Shown in pieces: positions 52,514-62,564 of a DNA stretch of 64,000 bases (position 1 is the stretch's first letter; the number at the start of each line of letters is the position of its first letter). Below the pieces are notes generated by a model. The model had not been told where the DNA came from, searched no databases, and saw only the letters and a program-made list of their open reading frames with translations. Source of the DNA: JAPLDA01 sp043787975 (GTDB lineage: Bacteria > Bacteroidota > Bacteroidia > AKYH767-A > 2013-40CM-41-45); NCBI GenBank assembly GCA_043787975.1, contig JAYVUK010000071.1, positions 105,944 through 169,943 of the forward strand. The letters are read 5' to 3'. The position numbers were made by a program, and so were the translations under genes.

Positions 52514-53077
52514 TTATTTTTCATTCCAGCGAAAAGAATCCTGTTTCAGCCCTGCCAGGTCAATGACACGGTCAACAACGGTTGCTGCAAGTTGCTCAAT
52601 GGTGGCTGGTTTTGAATAGTAGGAGGGTGAAGCAGGACAAATAATTCCACCGGCTTCGCTCACTGTTTTCATGTTGTTGATATGAATGAGACTCAGTGGT
52701 GTATCACGCAAAACAAGGATGAGTTTTCGCCTCTCTTTGAGAACTACATCAGCAGCCCGTGAAATGAGATCGTTTGAAATTCCTGAAGCAATACGCGCGA
52801 GGGTTCCCATGGAGCAGGGGCAAATAATCATGGTATTGTATCGCGCAGAGCCGGAGGCAAAGGGAGCAAAGAAATCGTCCCGTTTGTATATGCGAAAAGG
52901 AATTTTTTCGTAATCAGAATTGCTTAACTCATATTTCCAGACAGCTTGTGCATTGTCGGACATCACGATTCCAACATCGTCTATTTGCTCGCTAAGAAGG
53001 GTAAGTTTTTCAACGAGGAGTTTCGCATAGATGGCACCGCTCGCACCAGTAATTCCTACAATAATTTTGTGCTTCAT
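52514..53077 (-). CDS. ubiX: Flavin prenyltransferase
   Basis: A 187-residue flavoprotein that prenylates FMN to make the cofactor of UbiD-type decarboxylases. Motifs: GITGASGAIYAKLLVEKL for the flavin-phosphate loop, CPCSMGTLARIASGISNDLI for the substrate-contacting region, and RKLILVLRDTPLSLIHI. Length and order are normal. No ubiD is in the window, so its partner must be elsewhere. It lies 26 bases upstream, in transcription terms, of no clear co-transcribed gene, with the VanZ-like gene preceding it on the same strand. Confidence 0.96.
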   Translation of the reverse strand: MKHKIIVGITGASGAIYAKLLVEKLTLLSEQIDDVGIVMSDNAQAVWKYELSNSDYEKIPFRIYKRDDFFAPFASGSARYNTMIICPCSMGTLARIASGISNDLISRAADVVLKERRKLILVLRDTPLSLIHINNMKTVSEAGGIICPASPSYYSKPATIEQLAATVVDRVIDLAGLKQDSFRWNEK

Positions 53078-53103
53078 AAGTATCGAAAGTTAGCAAGAAA
53101 AAT

Positions 53104-53505
53104 TTAAGTCGAGGAGGAGTCTCTAACGGTACTTTTTTTTCGGATAAAATAAAAACTCCACATCCCGATAAAAGCGCCCAGTGAATTTGCGAGTGCGTCA
53201 AACACATCACCGTTGCGGTCGATGAAAATATATTCCTGCAAAAACTCTATCAAAATTCCATAGCAGATACTGAAAATAATCGCCCATAGTTTTGGACTGG
53301 CCTTGAAAAAAGTGACGGATTCCTGTTTCGTAAATCCGCGGATGAGCAGGAAACACAATGTTGCATACACAAAAAGATGCACCAGTTTATCGGGTTTCAA
53401 CCACTGCAAAAAATCTACACGAGGAAGCCGGTGACCCGGAATTCCGCAAATGATCAGGATGAAAAGCGCCCAAAGAAAAGCGGGGAGCAGGGATTTGAAA
53501 AACAT
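53104..53505 (-). CDS. VanZ-like family membrane protein
   Basis: A 133-residue polytopic membrane protein with four hydrophobic helices. The ATG at 53505 starts MFFKSLLPAFLWALFILII; a longer start would overlap gcvH by 74 bases. Family features are GIPGHRLPRVDFLQWLKPDK and the loop VHLFVYATLCFLLIRGFTKQ, followed by the conserved GILIEFLQEYIF plus RNGDVFDALANSLGAFIG. VanZ-like proteins have no established general function outside glycopeptide resistance. It lies directly after gcvH with 13 bases between. Confidence 0.88.
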   Translation of the reverse strand: MFFKSLLPAFLWALFILIICGIPGHRLPRVDFLQWLKPDKLVHLFVYATLCFLLIRGFTKQESVTFFKASPKLWAIIFSICYGILIEFLQEYIFIDRNGDVFDALANSLGAFIGMWSFYFIRKKSTVRDSSST

Positions 53506-53518
53506 TTTTTGGAACGGG

Positions 53519-53899
53519 TTACACGCCAACCATCTTCCGGTAGTCAGCCGCAGAAAGAAGCGAATCAATGGCTGATACATCAGCAGGTTCAATACGTATC
53601 ATCCAGCCTTCTCCGTAAGGATCTTTATTTACTACAGCAGGGTTGGTGACAAGATTTTTATTCACGGAAAGAACTTTCGCTGCGACAGGCATAAAAAGAT
53701 CGGACACTGTTTTTACGGCTTCCACAGTTCCGAACACCGCTTCTGCTTCCAATGTTTCGCCGGCTGTTTCAATGTCAACATACACGATGTCGCCCAATTC
53801 ACTTTGAGCGAATTCCGTGATGCCGATCACTGCTTCGTTGCCTTCGACTTTAACCCATTCATGGTCTTTTGTATACCGGAGATTATCAGGAAAATTCAT
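53519..53899 (-). CDS. gcvH: Glycine cleavage system H protein
   Basis: A 126-residue lipoyl carrier that shuttles the aminomethyl group from GcvP (24850) to GcvT. The ATG at 53899 gives the standard start NFPDNLRYTKDHEWVKVEGN; an upstream frame adds 15 unconserved residues. The lipoylated lysine is in FGTVEAVKTVSDLFMPVAA. It is separated from gcvP by 26 kb. The order gcvH next to sprA is known from gliding Bacteroidota, and the same order is seen here. A -7 promoter element is 17 bases upstream. Confidence 0.97.
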   Translation of the reverse strand: MNFPDNLRYTKDHEWVKVEGNEAVIGITEFAQSELGDIVYVDIETAGETLEAEAVFGTVEAVKTVSDLFMPVAAKVLSVNKNLVTNPAVVNKDPYGEGWMIRIEPADVSAIDSLLSAADYRKMVGV

Positions 53900-53916
53900 A
53901 CGATTAAATTTTGGTT

Positions 53917-53924
53917 CAAATATA
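53917..53924 (-). promoter_or_regulatory. -7 promoter element for gcvH
   Basis: On the minus strand this reads TATATTTG, matching TAnnTTTG, 17 bases before the gcvH ATG. Confidence 0.65.
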
Positions 53925-53970
53925 CATGATTCAATGAAACACAAACGACCTGTTGTTTATTGCGCAATGG

Positions 53971-54046
53971 GTTCGTTTGAATTATTGAGATTCCTCGCTT
54001 CGTTCATTCCGAGCGAAGCGAGGAATCTCAATAATTTAAAATGAAC
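53971..54046. repeat. Palindromic element between sprA and gcvH
   Basis: A long inverted repeat: GTTCGTTTGAATTATTGAGA on the left and the inverse of GTTCATTTTAAATTATTGAG on the right, with the GATTCCTCGCTTCG / CGAAGCGAGGAATC core at the centre. It lies directly after the sprA stop (54056, minus strand) and upstream of gcvH, so it may end sprA transcription. The terminus TTCATTTT matches that of the MITE-like elements at 36526 and 63902. Confidence 0.8.
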
Positions 54047-54055
54047 TAGTACGGA

Positions 54056-57000
54056 TTATTGAGCTAATGTAAACCGCAAGCTGAATCCGGCATTTACATT
54101 TGAGTTCGGGTAGGAAGAGGAAACAAACGGCTCGTTACCTGTGTAATCGTAAAAGGCTTTTATGTTGAAGCGTTCGTTGATGGCGTAATCAGCAGAAAAT
54201 TTATAGGAAAGCGTTTTTGTTCCTGCACTTGGCTGATTTGTTCTTTCAATTAATTTACGAAGAATGGTTCGGCTATCGCGTAAGCTGAAATCCGCTCTCA
54301 GGTTTAAATCGTTTGATAACTTTTTCTTTCCTCCGGCAGTTCGGACAAACGGTAAAGTGAATTTTTTGATTTTATAACCGAGGCCGATCGTATATTCAGT
54401 TCCCCTGATTTCTGTGACCTGGATGTTTGAATAAGCAAAGGATAACGTACGGTCGCGTTTGTATTCAAAGCGTGTCTGCAAACTGTTTTTCCAGACCATT
54501 TCAATTCCCAGCAAAGGCGCGAATTGCTCGGTGATGGTAACTTGTGAAATGGTGTATTGAGGAATAAAGTTATGAATGGTGTCTGCCGTGGCTGAGAAGT
54601 TACTATTCCTACTGTAATCCTGGTTCAGCAGAAATGAATTCACATTGTAAGAAGAACGGTAGCCGTGCGTAAGACTAACCGATTGAAAATATTTTTGCGC
54701 CCATTTCATTTTGGAAAGACCTTTATAATCTAATCTCCAATTTGGCAACGGAGTTTTTGGGAACGTATTGGTGAGTGATGCAGATGGTGTTTTGCCGGAA
54801 TATGCAGCAAGAAAAGCATACGTCAACACTTCCTGTTGTGTAGCGCCGTATCCTATATTGTAACCGGCCGAATCCAATGGTCCGTTTGCATAATTATAAT
54901 TGGGAACTAGATTAGGATTTTGTGCAGCCAAAATATGCGAGAATTCTTTTCTGTAAGCACTGAAATTTTTAAAGTTTGCATTGCTGTAGTCAGGCTGGTC
55001 AGGGACAAAAGCTGTATTGATTGTAAGGTAAGACATGCTGAAGTTTCCTGTTTCAGTCGGGCTAAAACTTACAAAGTCATGATTCGGTACACTATACCTG
55101 TAATATTCACTGTGCGAAATTGAGTAATTCCTCGTTGCTGTTACTTCAATTTTGAAATCTTTAAACGGCTCAATGGTCGCTCTTCCACTAAAGTTTCGTA
55201 ACAATGTGTTCGTGAATTGTGTATTCAGTGTCGTGTCCGTTGTCAGCCATTGGTTATTTGCTGCCGTAGTTAAAATGGTAACCCGATCCTGTTGCAGACC
55301 CGAAACATATCCCCAGCCCGGCGCAGTGGAATTCGGAGAACCGACTCCGCTATTCGGAAAATGATAGTTGAAATCATTTCCGAGAAAATCAGGTCTTCCA
55401 TAAAAACCGGGAAGTGATGTACCTTCCGTTTCAGTGTACGAGAATGAAACCGTTTTTAAACTCATCAACACATTCGCGAAACCTTTAAAGATGGGTTCAA
55501 ACGCATTGGGCGTTTTTTTTATGGTTGAATCTTTTACAGCGCCCGGAGCCGGTTTGGGCTGTTTTGATTTGTCGGGTTTCGGTTTGTTTGCTTCCTGGTT
55601 TATCTTTTTGAAATAAGGAATCTTATTGTACAACGTAATCATGTTGAAACTAGGATTGATGGTTATGCTCCGCGAATTCTGAATGTTATTTCCAACGCCC
55701 GGATTCACAACGGACTGATGTGTAATTGAGTCGATACTCAATGGTCCCGCCACCCAAGTATAATCACCCATGTAAGAAACATTCGCAGTAATCCAGTCTG
55801 TAATCGGAAGTTTACTCAGCGGAACATTGTATGTCACTCGTGCGCCGTGATGATAAGTTTTCAGGCGGCCCAGCTCTAATATATGTCGAATGATCGTATC
55901 ACCTTTGTCACCATCAATTTTGCCAAGCGGTTCATCAATGGCAGCTTCTGCAAGGGCATCAAAATCAAACTTGAGTGATTTTGTGAAATCATATTTCAAC
56001 CCGTACTTACGCCTCATCATGTATGTTTTTGCATAGGTTGTTTCAACCGGAAATCCAAGTCCGCTGTTATCACGAACAGTAGTTTCAGAGTAGGTTCGGT
56101 CAAGGCTTGCGAGAAACGATAACTGATTCGGAGAAGTATAAAAATTAAAATCCTTCACCAACTTCAGCAAGGGCGAATTGAGCGACTTCACTTTTGCAAA
56201 AGGTGTAACGGGTTTAGGAGATGCGTTAAAGTTATAACCCAAAGAAGCCTGGTGTGTTTTTGCAAAACTTCTTGAGACATCCTGGTTGCGTTGGTATTGT
56301 TCGGTGTAGGCATACGAGAAGTTCAGGTTCTCTACATCGTACACATGCGATTTTCTGTTCGCCCCGACCTTGCTCTTTTTTACATTGGTGAAATTGATGC
56401 TTTTTCGTTCGGTGTAATCTTGCGCGTTCTTTTTTATCACATCTTGTGCTGTAGCATCTGGAGCAGCATTTAAAGCCTGTGTCAGCAATACATCAGGATC
56501 TAACGGGTTGTATTGAGGTGTGATGACTGTTTCAGAATACCCGAAGAACATCGGAATTTTAATACCGGTTTTTTCCGGAAGAAATTTTCCCAACTCCAAC
56601 GAGGTGGAAAAATCGTAGGAGCTTTTATCAAATTTATCCCGCTCGCTTACTCTCTTTTCAATACTTCCCCATCCGGCAGTGCTATGAAATCCTGCCAACG
56701 TCATGGTTCCGAGATCTGCAAGTTTGGTTGTCATACGTGCTGTTGCAGCCCATCCTCCCTGCTCATCAAAATCGGACAAACGCAATTCGTTTACCCAAAT
56801 TTCGCCGCATCGTTTCGGTCCTGAACCGGGTGTTGCTGATTGCGGATTTCGGATACCGATCATAATCGCGCGCACATTACTCAGGTTGGGAGTTCCTTTG
56901 ATAGTAATTCGTGTTCCGGGAACATGGTAATCAGCAACTAAGGAAGTAACTCCTGCAGCGATTGCATTGTTTCGCGTAAGCTTTGCATTTACGAGATCAT

Positions 57001-60000
57001 CCAGTGAAATCTCCATGTTGTTTGCTTCCGGCCAAATCACACTTGGATCTGTTGTTCCGAAAGGTGTGATGGTTAACGGAATCTCGTATTCGTAATAATT
57101 ATCGTTGAAGTCGCTTCCTAATCTTAAAAAGCAAGTGAGGTCTCCATTCTGCAATGCATCGCTTCCTTCGAGTGATTCTGCATGGATGTACATTTTGAGT
57201 TTCTTGTATGCTCGAACATCCACCTGCGTGGTTTTATATGCTGCCCGTGCATCTCCATCATGCAGGTTGCAAACTTTCAGCGATAATGATTGCTCATTCA
57301 AAGTGGATAATTGCGTGGTAGAAATATCACGCTCTTTTTCAATGCCGGGAGGAAGCACATACGGAATGGGTTCACGGCTGCCGTTTTCTTCAATGCTTAC
57401 AGAAGCAATATCAAAATGTGTGTCACCCGGAAATTCAGGTATCGGGCTGTATTCTCCGGGTTGAAGAAGTGATGCGTTGTATTTTCTCCATTCACCTCTC
57501 AGCAATTCAAGTTTTGCAAACCGGCAAATGATAGGGGAATCAAATCCTTTCATAAACATGCGGATGAATTCGATGTTGTTAAAATTTTCTATTCCGTTAA
57601 TGACCTGTGTAGGCTCCTGGATGGGAATTTTAAACTGGTACCATTTCACATGTCCGGATGTTCCGTTTGTATAATTGACAGAAGATTCAATCATATCGGT
57701 CACGTAATTTTGACCAACAATCATATCAGGCCTCAGGTGAACTTTGTACTGGAAATACTCTTCACCGGTACGCATGTTATTGTCTTTGTTGATGTCCTCT
57801 GCATCAGGAAGGTTGGTGCCTGTGGCATTGTAACCATCCACCACGGGAGGAGCCGGAGAATTTCCTTCGGTACCGTTGTATTTTTTATAACGGTCCAATG
57901 GTTTTGCGTTTGCGTTATTGTACGTGTTCGATTGATAATATGAGTAATCATCAGCAGAGGGATCCCCCAAAGCATTTTGATACGGAACAGAGCCTGTTCC
58001 CCCGAAAGTCGCGGCAAGTCTTGACAAATATGGAGTATCAAAAAATGTACGTTCATCATTATCACCCAATCCATCCAATCCAACATCCTGCTGTGCACGA
58101 CTGTTTGGGTCGTTGTCAAATGCATTTGTAACAGATGTATTGATTGGATATCTCCCCCACTGTGAAGTACCTGTTGGAGCAGTTGTATTCACGTTTGAAG
58201 GCAACCCATTTTCATAACTTTTTTGTCCGTCGCGTAGAATATCTTCCGACATGGAGCCAAGATCAAAATATAAATCTCCGCCTGTTCCATCGTTCGGTGT
58301 TCCATTCGTAAAAGGATCCATCACCCAAAATTGAATGTACTCAATGTTGGACGCTTCAAAATCATTCGTCTCCAGTTTTCGCATGATACCTCCCCAGCGA
58401 CTTGCAGGATTTCTCAGATGTCCTGTAGCCGTGTCCAATCCTGATGAGTATGTAGATGGCCCAACATCGTAATTATACGGACCGCGTTCTTCAGGATAAT
58501 AGGCCACGTTCATACAGGTAATTGTAGTAGGTCCGTTCGGTTGTGATTTATTCGGAAAAATTTCGGTCTGCGGAACTTCACGCACAAAATTATTACTCAT
58601 ATCATCATCCGTAATATTTGCCGGAGTCGAGTTTGTAATTGTATGTTGAAAAAGCGGATCAATATAATACCAAGCCACCTTGGCGCGGTTGTAACCCAAT
58701 GGAAGGCTGTCATTCAGGCTGGCTTCTGGAAATAAGTTACCCTGGCCTTGAGGAATACTGGCGAGGTACCATTGTCCCGGGTTTTTAATATCAAGTGGTG
58801 TAACAGCTCCTTCAAAGTCATCGATGTACGAAGTACCGGCAGATCCGATGGCGCTTGAATGCCCGGGAATTAATTGTGCAAACTCACCGGTTAGCGTAAT
58901 GTTGGAAATTTCTTTTGTATTGTATAGAGGTAAATAATCCAACGCTTTTGTAAGCACGCGCGAATCGGTGCGATAGGTTCCGTCAACACCCCAAACCGTA
59001 TTTGAAATCGGTTCATCACCGATGTTTACTTTTTGTGTGAGCGGCCGTTCGCTGAGATGCAAAATGGTTCCGCCGACACTGAAATCTTTGTTGATATAAT
59101 AATCAAAACGGCTTCCGATCATCGTCTTGGTTTGCAAATTGAAAAGCGAGTTGCTTTCAAGACTGATCGAGATTGGCGTGTTGGAACTTAATATTCCCGT
59201 GTTGATAATTTTTACGCGGCCAAGATTGTAGTCAACTGTATAGTCTACATTTTCCACGAGCGTTGCTCCGCCTGCTGTAACCTTCACCGATCCTTGCGGA
59301 ACATTCACTGCATTCAAAGGAATATCAGAACCGGAAGCAGACTGATACTTACCCTTCAGACTGAATTTGTTTTTTTCAGGTTGCTGTTGCGCTTTTGTTT
59401 TTGTTGAATCATAAAGCGCATCGTAGACATAGTGATCGGCCGTGGCTTGGTCACTGCCGAATTTCAACCTGAGATAATCACCGAATGGTTCACGAACAGG
59501 AAAAATAACTTTTCCGCTTTGCAGATTTATGGTTACTCCTCGAACGATATCAAACAAACCATCCGGCTGGGGATCGTTATTTGTATTCAGCTGATCGAGG
59601 TTAAGGAGTTTGATCAACGGAATTCCTTTCACTGTTGGAGGACCGGCAGGAATGAAATTAATGTTTGTTCCGATCTGGTCGTCCTGGTAAACTACATCCA
59701 GGCGAAAATCTTTTGTGTCAATGTTATAACCACCCAATGAATACACATTTTTCATCATCAGGTTCCACGTATAAGAATGCGGATTGAAGTCGGTGCTCTT
59801 AATCAGCTTGGCAAAGAGTGCTTTGTTTCCCTGGATAATTCCATCCGTTGAAAGATCTCCTACATGATACGTTGTTCCGCTAACCGAATATTCAAAAGCA
59901 ACAGCAAGCACCTGGTTTGCATTCAGCGCTACATTCAGAGATATGAAACCGAGTAACGGATTGAAATAATATTCGTTCGGTGAAAGAAGTTTTGCCTGCG

Positions 60001-61300
60001 TAACGGTTTCATAATTTTTCTTTTCCCTGAATTCATTTGTAATTGCCAATGGACCCAATAAAGCATTTACGTTTGCAATCGTCCTTAAACTGTCAGGAGT
60101 TGAGGTAAGTATTCCCGGGTTTAGTAAGTTATTGGATGCATTCTGCGGAAGTGTACCCGGGTTCCCAATGATCAGAGTCTGCGTGGGATCAGGAATATTT
60201 TCTCCAAGGTCAGAAAAGGCAAGGATATTCCTGTTGGTTTGCGTGGCAGAGCCAATGTTGGTCACCCAAACTTCAAGTCGTGTAATGTTAACGCCTGAAG
60301 AAATGTGATTGAGATCATGAAGCGCATTGTCATAATTGTTGTAGAAATATTGTGACAGGAAATAATGTTTGTTTGCTTCATACTGATCTGCTTTGATGTC
60401 GAACGTTTGTGTTTGCGCTCCGCCTTGTACATTGATGGTGGATGATTTTCCTTTTTGCTGGGAGAATACGCTCGTCACCATTAATCGTCCGAACTGCAAT
60501 TGTGTTTTGATACCGAACAAACTTTGGCTTCCCTGGATTAACTGGCTGTTTAGAGGAAGTGTTACGTTTCCGGCTTCAATCTTCCGGATGATATCATCTT
60601 CGTAGCCGATGTATTCGAGTTTCATTTTATTTTCGAACTCAAACGTAGCTCCCGTGTTGTAGTTTGCCTGGAGTTTAAGTTTGTCCCCGATGTTCGCGAT
60701 CACATTCATCTGGATAATTTCATTGAAGTCGAATGTGGTGACCTTACGCTGTGTTTCAGGCAATGCTGGATTCTGTGTATTCGCAACGTTCACAGCAAAT
60801 TTTAATTCCGCTGATCCTTGCGGCCGAATGTCAATGGTATTTCCACCGAAGATGCGATCGAAAATAACACTGTTCACGGTGATCTTTGGCGCGAATAATT
60901 TTTTATTCAGCTTGTCGTCTTCACCTGCTCGCTGCCGCCAGTAGTTCTTTGTTGATTCTTTGAATTCATGATCCACAAATTCATCAAAGCTCATGTAAGA
61001 AGGATTCCGGTAAAAAAGATTCCCGATGTTTTGATTGATGTTGTATTGATTGTTGGAAGGATCGTATTCAACATTTGTTTTCACGTTCGAAGGATCCTGC
61101 CCGTACAACGGGTTATCATGGTAGGAGCCGGAATACGGATCGGCATGATGATCATGAAAAGGATAACGCAGGCTGTCGGAATCAACTACTGCTGCTGTGG
61201 TTTCAGCCATGTTGTTTGCAGGTTTTCCCATTCCCCAGGGAGCAATGAGCACCGACAGACTAATTCCAATCCCGAAAAAGTATTTGATAAAATTTTTCAA
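54056..61300 (-). CDS. sprA: Cell-surface protein SprA/Sov, type IX secretion outer-membrane translocon
   Basis: A 2414-residue outer-membrane protein. The signal peptide is about residues 1-31. In Flavobacterium SprA forms a giant 36-strand barrel, the channel of the type IX secretion system, and is needed for gliding. Visible family features: N-terminal NPLYGQDPSNVKTNVEYDPS, the GGNTIDIRPQGSAELKFAVN block, repeated QGSVKVTAGGATLVENVDYT-type segments and many strand-turn patterns of Asn/Gly/aromatic residues to the C-terminus, which ends in a strand (GFSLRFTLAQ). The order ruvA-sprA-gcvH-vanZ-like is consistent with the arrangement known from related genomes. It is the largest gene of the window, with no frameshift seen. 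Confidence 0.97.
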   Translation of the reverse strand: MKNFIKYFFGIGISLSVLIAPWGMGKPANNMAETTAAVVDSDSLRYPFHDHHADPYSGSYHDNPLYGQDPSNVKTNVEYDPSNNQYNINQNIGNLFYRNPSYMSFDEFVDHEFKESTKNYWRQRAGEDDKLNKKLFAPKITVNSVIFDRIFGGNTIDIRPQGSAELKFAVNVANTQNPALPETQRKVTTFDFNEIIQMNVIANIGDKLKLQANYNTGATFEFENKMKLEYIGYEDDIIRKIEAGNVTLPLNSQLIQGSQSLFGIKTQLQFGRLMVTSVFSQQKGKSSTINVQGGAQTQTFDIKADQYEANKHYFLSQYFYNNYDNALHDLNHISSGVNITRLEVWVTNIGSATQTNRNILAFSDLGENIPDPTQTLIIGNPGTLPQNASNNLLNPGILTSTPDSLRTIANVNALLGPLAITNEFREKKNYETVTQAKLLSPNEYYFNPLLGFISLNVALNANQVLAVAFEYSVSGTTYHVGDLSTDGIIQGNKALFAKLIKSTDFNPHSYTWNLMMKNVYSLGGYNIDTKDFRLDVVYQDDQIGTNINFIPAGPPTVKGIPLIKLLNLDQLNTNNDPQPDGLFDIVRGVTINLQSGKVIFPVREPFGDYLRLKFGSDQATADHYVYDALYDSTKTKAQQQPEKNKFSLKGKYQSASGSDIPLNAVNVPQGSVKVTAGGATLVENVDYTVDYNLGRVKIINTGILSSNTPISISLESNSLFNLQTKTMIGSRFDYYINKDFSVGGTILHLSERPLTQKVNIGDEPISNTVWGVDGTYRTDSRVLTKALDYLPLYNTKEISNITLTGEFAQLIPGHSSAIGSAGTSYIDDFEGAVTPLDIKNPGQWYLASIPQGQGNLFPEASLNDSLPLGYNRAKVAWYYIDPLFQHTITNSTPANITDDDMSNNFVREVPQTEIFPNKSQPNGPTTITCMNVAYYPEERGPYNYDVGPSTYSSGLDTATGHLRNPASRWGGIMRKLETNDFEASNIEYIQFWVMDPFTNGTPNDGTGGDLYFDLGSMSEDILRDGQKSYENGLPSNVNTTAPTGTSQWGRYPINTSVTNAFDNDPNSRAQQDVGLDGLGDNDERTFFDTPYLSRLAATFGGTGSVPYQNALGDPSADDYSYYQSNTYNNANAKPLDRYKKYNGTEGNSPAPPVVDGYNATGTNLPDAEDINKDNNMRTGEEYFQYKVHLRPDMIVGQNYVTDMIESSVNYTNGTSGHVKWYQFKIPIQEPTQVINGIENFNNIEFIRMFMKGFDSPIICRFAKLELLRGEWRKYNASLLQPGEYSPIPEFPGDTHFDIASVSIEENGSREPIPYVLPPGIEKERDISTTQLSTLNEQSLSLKVCNLHDGDARAAYKTTQVDVRAYKKLKMYIHAESLEGSDALQNGDLTCFLRLGSDFNDNYYEYEIPLTITPFGTTDPSVIWPEANNMEISLDDLVNAKLTRNNAIAAGVTSLVADYHVPGTRITIKGTPNLSNVRAIMIGIRNPQSATPGSGPKRCGEIWVNELRLSDFDEQGGWAATARMTTKLADLGTMTLAGFHSTAGWGSIEKRVSERDKFDKSSYDFSTSLELGKFLPEKTGIKIPMFFGYSETVITPQYNPLDPDVLLTQALNAAPDATAQDVIKKNAQDYTERKSINFTNVKKSKVGANRKSHVYDVENLNFSYAYTEQYQRNQDVSRSFAKTHQASLGYNFNASPKPVTPFAKVKSLNSPLLKLVKDFNFYTSPNQLSFLASLDRTYSETTVRDNSGLGFPVETTYAKTYMMRRKYGLKYDFTKSLKFDFDALAEAAIDEPLGKIDGDKGDTIIRHILELGRLKTYHHGARVTYNVPLSKLPITDWITANVSYMGDYTWVAGPLSIDSITHQSVVNPGVGNNIQNSRSITINPSFNMITLYNKIPYFKKINQEANKPKPDKSKQPKPAPGAVKDSTIKKTPNAFEPIFKGFANVLMSLKTVSFSYTETEGTSLPGFYGRPDFLGNDFNYHFPNSGVGSPNSTAPGWGYVSGLQQDRVTILTTAANNQWLTTDTTLNTQFTNTLLRNFSGRATIEPFKDFKIEVTATRNYSISHSEYYRYSVPNHDFVSFSPTETGNFSMSYLTINTAFVPDQPDYSNANFKNFSAYRKEFSHILAAQNPNLVPNYNYANGPLDSAGYNIGYGATQQEVLTYAFLAAYSGKTPSASLTNTFPKTPLPNWRLDYKGLSKMKWAQKYFQSVSLTHGYRSSYNVNSFLLNQDYSRNSNFSATADTIHNFIPQYTISQVTITEQFAPLLGIEMVWKNSLQTRFEYKRDRTLSFAYSNIQVTEIRGTEYTIGLGYKIKKFTLPFVRTAGGKKKLSNDLNLRADFSLRDSRTILRKLIERTNQPSAGTKTLSYKFSADYAINERFNIKAFYDYTGNEPFVSSSYPNSNVNAGFSLRFTLAQ

Positions 61301-61414
61301 GCGTCAATTTTTTTTACCGGGAAATAAATTCGGGAAACTACTTCGTTTTTCTCTCCACCACATATTTTTCAAAGGCACTAAAATAGTTTTTTACTTGATA
61401 CTGATTGTTCACGG

Positions 61415-61993
61415 TCAAAGAGATTTTAATGCCTGCCTGATGATTTCTTCTACCGTTAATTCAGCTGCCTGGGATCTTAAAATCGTTTCCAATGTTTTAT
61501 CTACTGCATTCTTTGTAAATCCCAATGTAAGCAATGCGCTCATGGCCTCATTTTTTATTTTCAGGTGCGATGTGACAGCAGGTGTAATACCGTCTTTCTT
61601 TAATTTGTTCTTCAATTCCAGGATCGCACGTAAAGCCGTCTTTTCACCGATGCCTTTTATTGCCTGTAGTTTTTTTGCATCTTCATTTACGATGCATTCC
61701 TGTATTTCAACGGATGACATGGATGACAACATCATGCGTGCTGTGTTGCATCCGATCCCTGAAACTGAAATAAGATTGCGGAAGAGTTTGCGTTCATCCT
61801 CGTCAACGAAGCCGTATAACGTATGAGCATCCTCTGTTATTTGAAGAAAAGTGAAAATTTTGCAGGCTTCCTTATCTGATATCTTTGAATAGGTCTGGAG
61901 CGATATATTTACAAAATATCCCACTCCGCCACATTCAATAATAATGTAAGCCGGATTTTTTTCAATCAAACGACCCGATAAATGATTGTACAT
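61415..61993 (-). CDS. ruvA: Holliday junction branch migration protein RuvA
   Basis: A 192-residue DNA-binding protein that loads RuvB at Holliday junctions. The N-terminal OB domain starts YNHLSGRLIEKNPAYIIIEC, the central helix-hairpin-helix motifs include LISVSGIGCNTARMMLSS and LQAIKGIGEKTALRAILELK, and the C-terminal RuvB-binding domain ends EEIIRQALKSL. Length is normal. It lies immediately upstream of sprA in transcription order, with a 114-base gap; co-transcription is likely but no promoter was identified. Confidence 0.96.
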   Translation of the reverse strand: MYNHLSGRLIEKNPAYIIIECGGVGYFVNISLQTYSKISDKEACKIFTFLQITEDAHTLYGFVDEDERKLFRNLISVSGIGCNTARMMLSSMSSVEIQECIVNEDAKKLQAIKGIGEKTALRAILELKNKLKKDGITPAVTSHLKIKNEAMSALLTLGFTKNAVDKTLETILRSQAAELTVEEIIRQALKSL

Positions 61994-62071
61994 GATCCCG
62001 ATTTTTCGATTGCGAATGTACGAATCCGCAAAGAATATGTATCGCGCCCTGAAAACCAGTATCTCAAAGAT

Positions 62072-62149
62072 GCCAACGAATTACGAATCAGTACGAAACT
62101 ACGAACAAAGCCATATTCGTAGTTTCGTACTGATTCGTATTTCGTTGGC
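62072..62149. repeat. Palindromic intergenic repeat, TACGAAACTACGAA-type
   Basis: GCCAACGAATTACGAATCAG and its inverse CTGATTCGTATTTCGTTGGC with an inner ACGAAACTACGAA / TTCGTAGTTTCGT stem. A CAGTATCTCA terminus is at 62057. It lies between ruvA and the acpP promoter; divergent genes on both sides. Confidence 0.8.
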
Positions 62150-62240
62150 TAATACATTCATTGCTTTTTAAAAAGCCCTGACGGAATCAAAAATATTTAC
62201 CTTTAGACAATTCTTCAAAATAAAACCTTTTCGATTACAT

Positions 62241-62271
62241 TTTGAAGTTAACCACATTAATTTTTACTTTG
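62241..62271 (+). promoter_or_regulatory. Bacteroidota promoter of acpP-fabF
   Basis: TTTG at 62241-62244 and TACTTTG at 62265-62271 with a 20-base spacer fit the Bacteroidota pattern TTTG-N19-21-TAnnTTTG apart from one base. The ATG of acpP follows 46 bases later. Confidence 0.75.
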
Positions 62272-62316
62272 CACCCTTAAAAATTAAATTTAACCACAAC
62301 AAAACAGTTTACAAAC

Positions 62317-62553
62317 ATGTCAGACATCGCTACAAAAGTGAAAGCCATCATCATTGACAAATTAGGTGTTGATGAAAAAGAAGTTACCAACGAAGCAAGT
62401 TTCACCAACGATTTAGGTGCGGATTCGCTTGACACCGTTGAATTGATCATGGAATTTGAAAAGGAATTTAACATTGCCATTCCTGATGACCAGGCAGAAA
62501 AGATTGCGACTGTTGGTCAGGCTGTTGAATACATTGAAAAGAACGCGAAGTAA
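62317..62553 (+). CDS. acpP: Acyl carrier protein
   Basis: A 78-residue acidic protein that carries growing fatty acyl chains. The 4'-phosphopantetheine attachment site is Ser37 in GADSLDTVELIMEFEKEF. The three-helix pattern and overall acidity are normal. It is followed 11 bases later by fabF, as in many bacterial fatty acid synthesis operons, and has a good promoter upstream. Confidence 0.98.
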   Translation: MSDIATKVKAIIIDKLGVDEKEVTNEASFTNDLGADSLDTVELIMEFEKEFNIAIPDDQAEKIATVGQAVEYIEKNAK

Positions 62554-62564
62554 ACTTTCTTGCG

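Noticed and set aside
53506..53592. N-terminal extension of the VanZ-like protein
   Set aside because: It would overlap gcvH and has no family similarity; MFFKSLLPAF is the normal start.
57733..58125. 130-residue frame shadowing sprA on the same strand
   Set aside because: It lies inside the uninterrupted sprA frame and has no domain.
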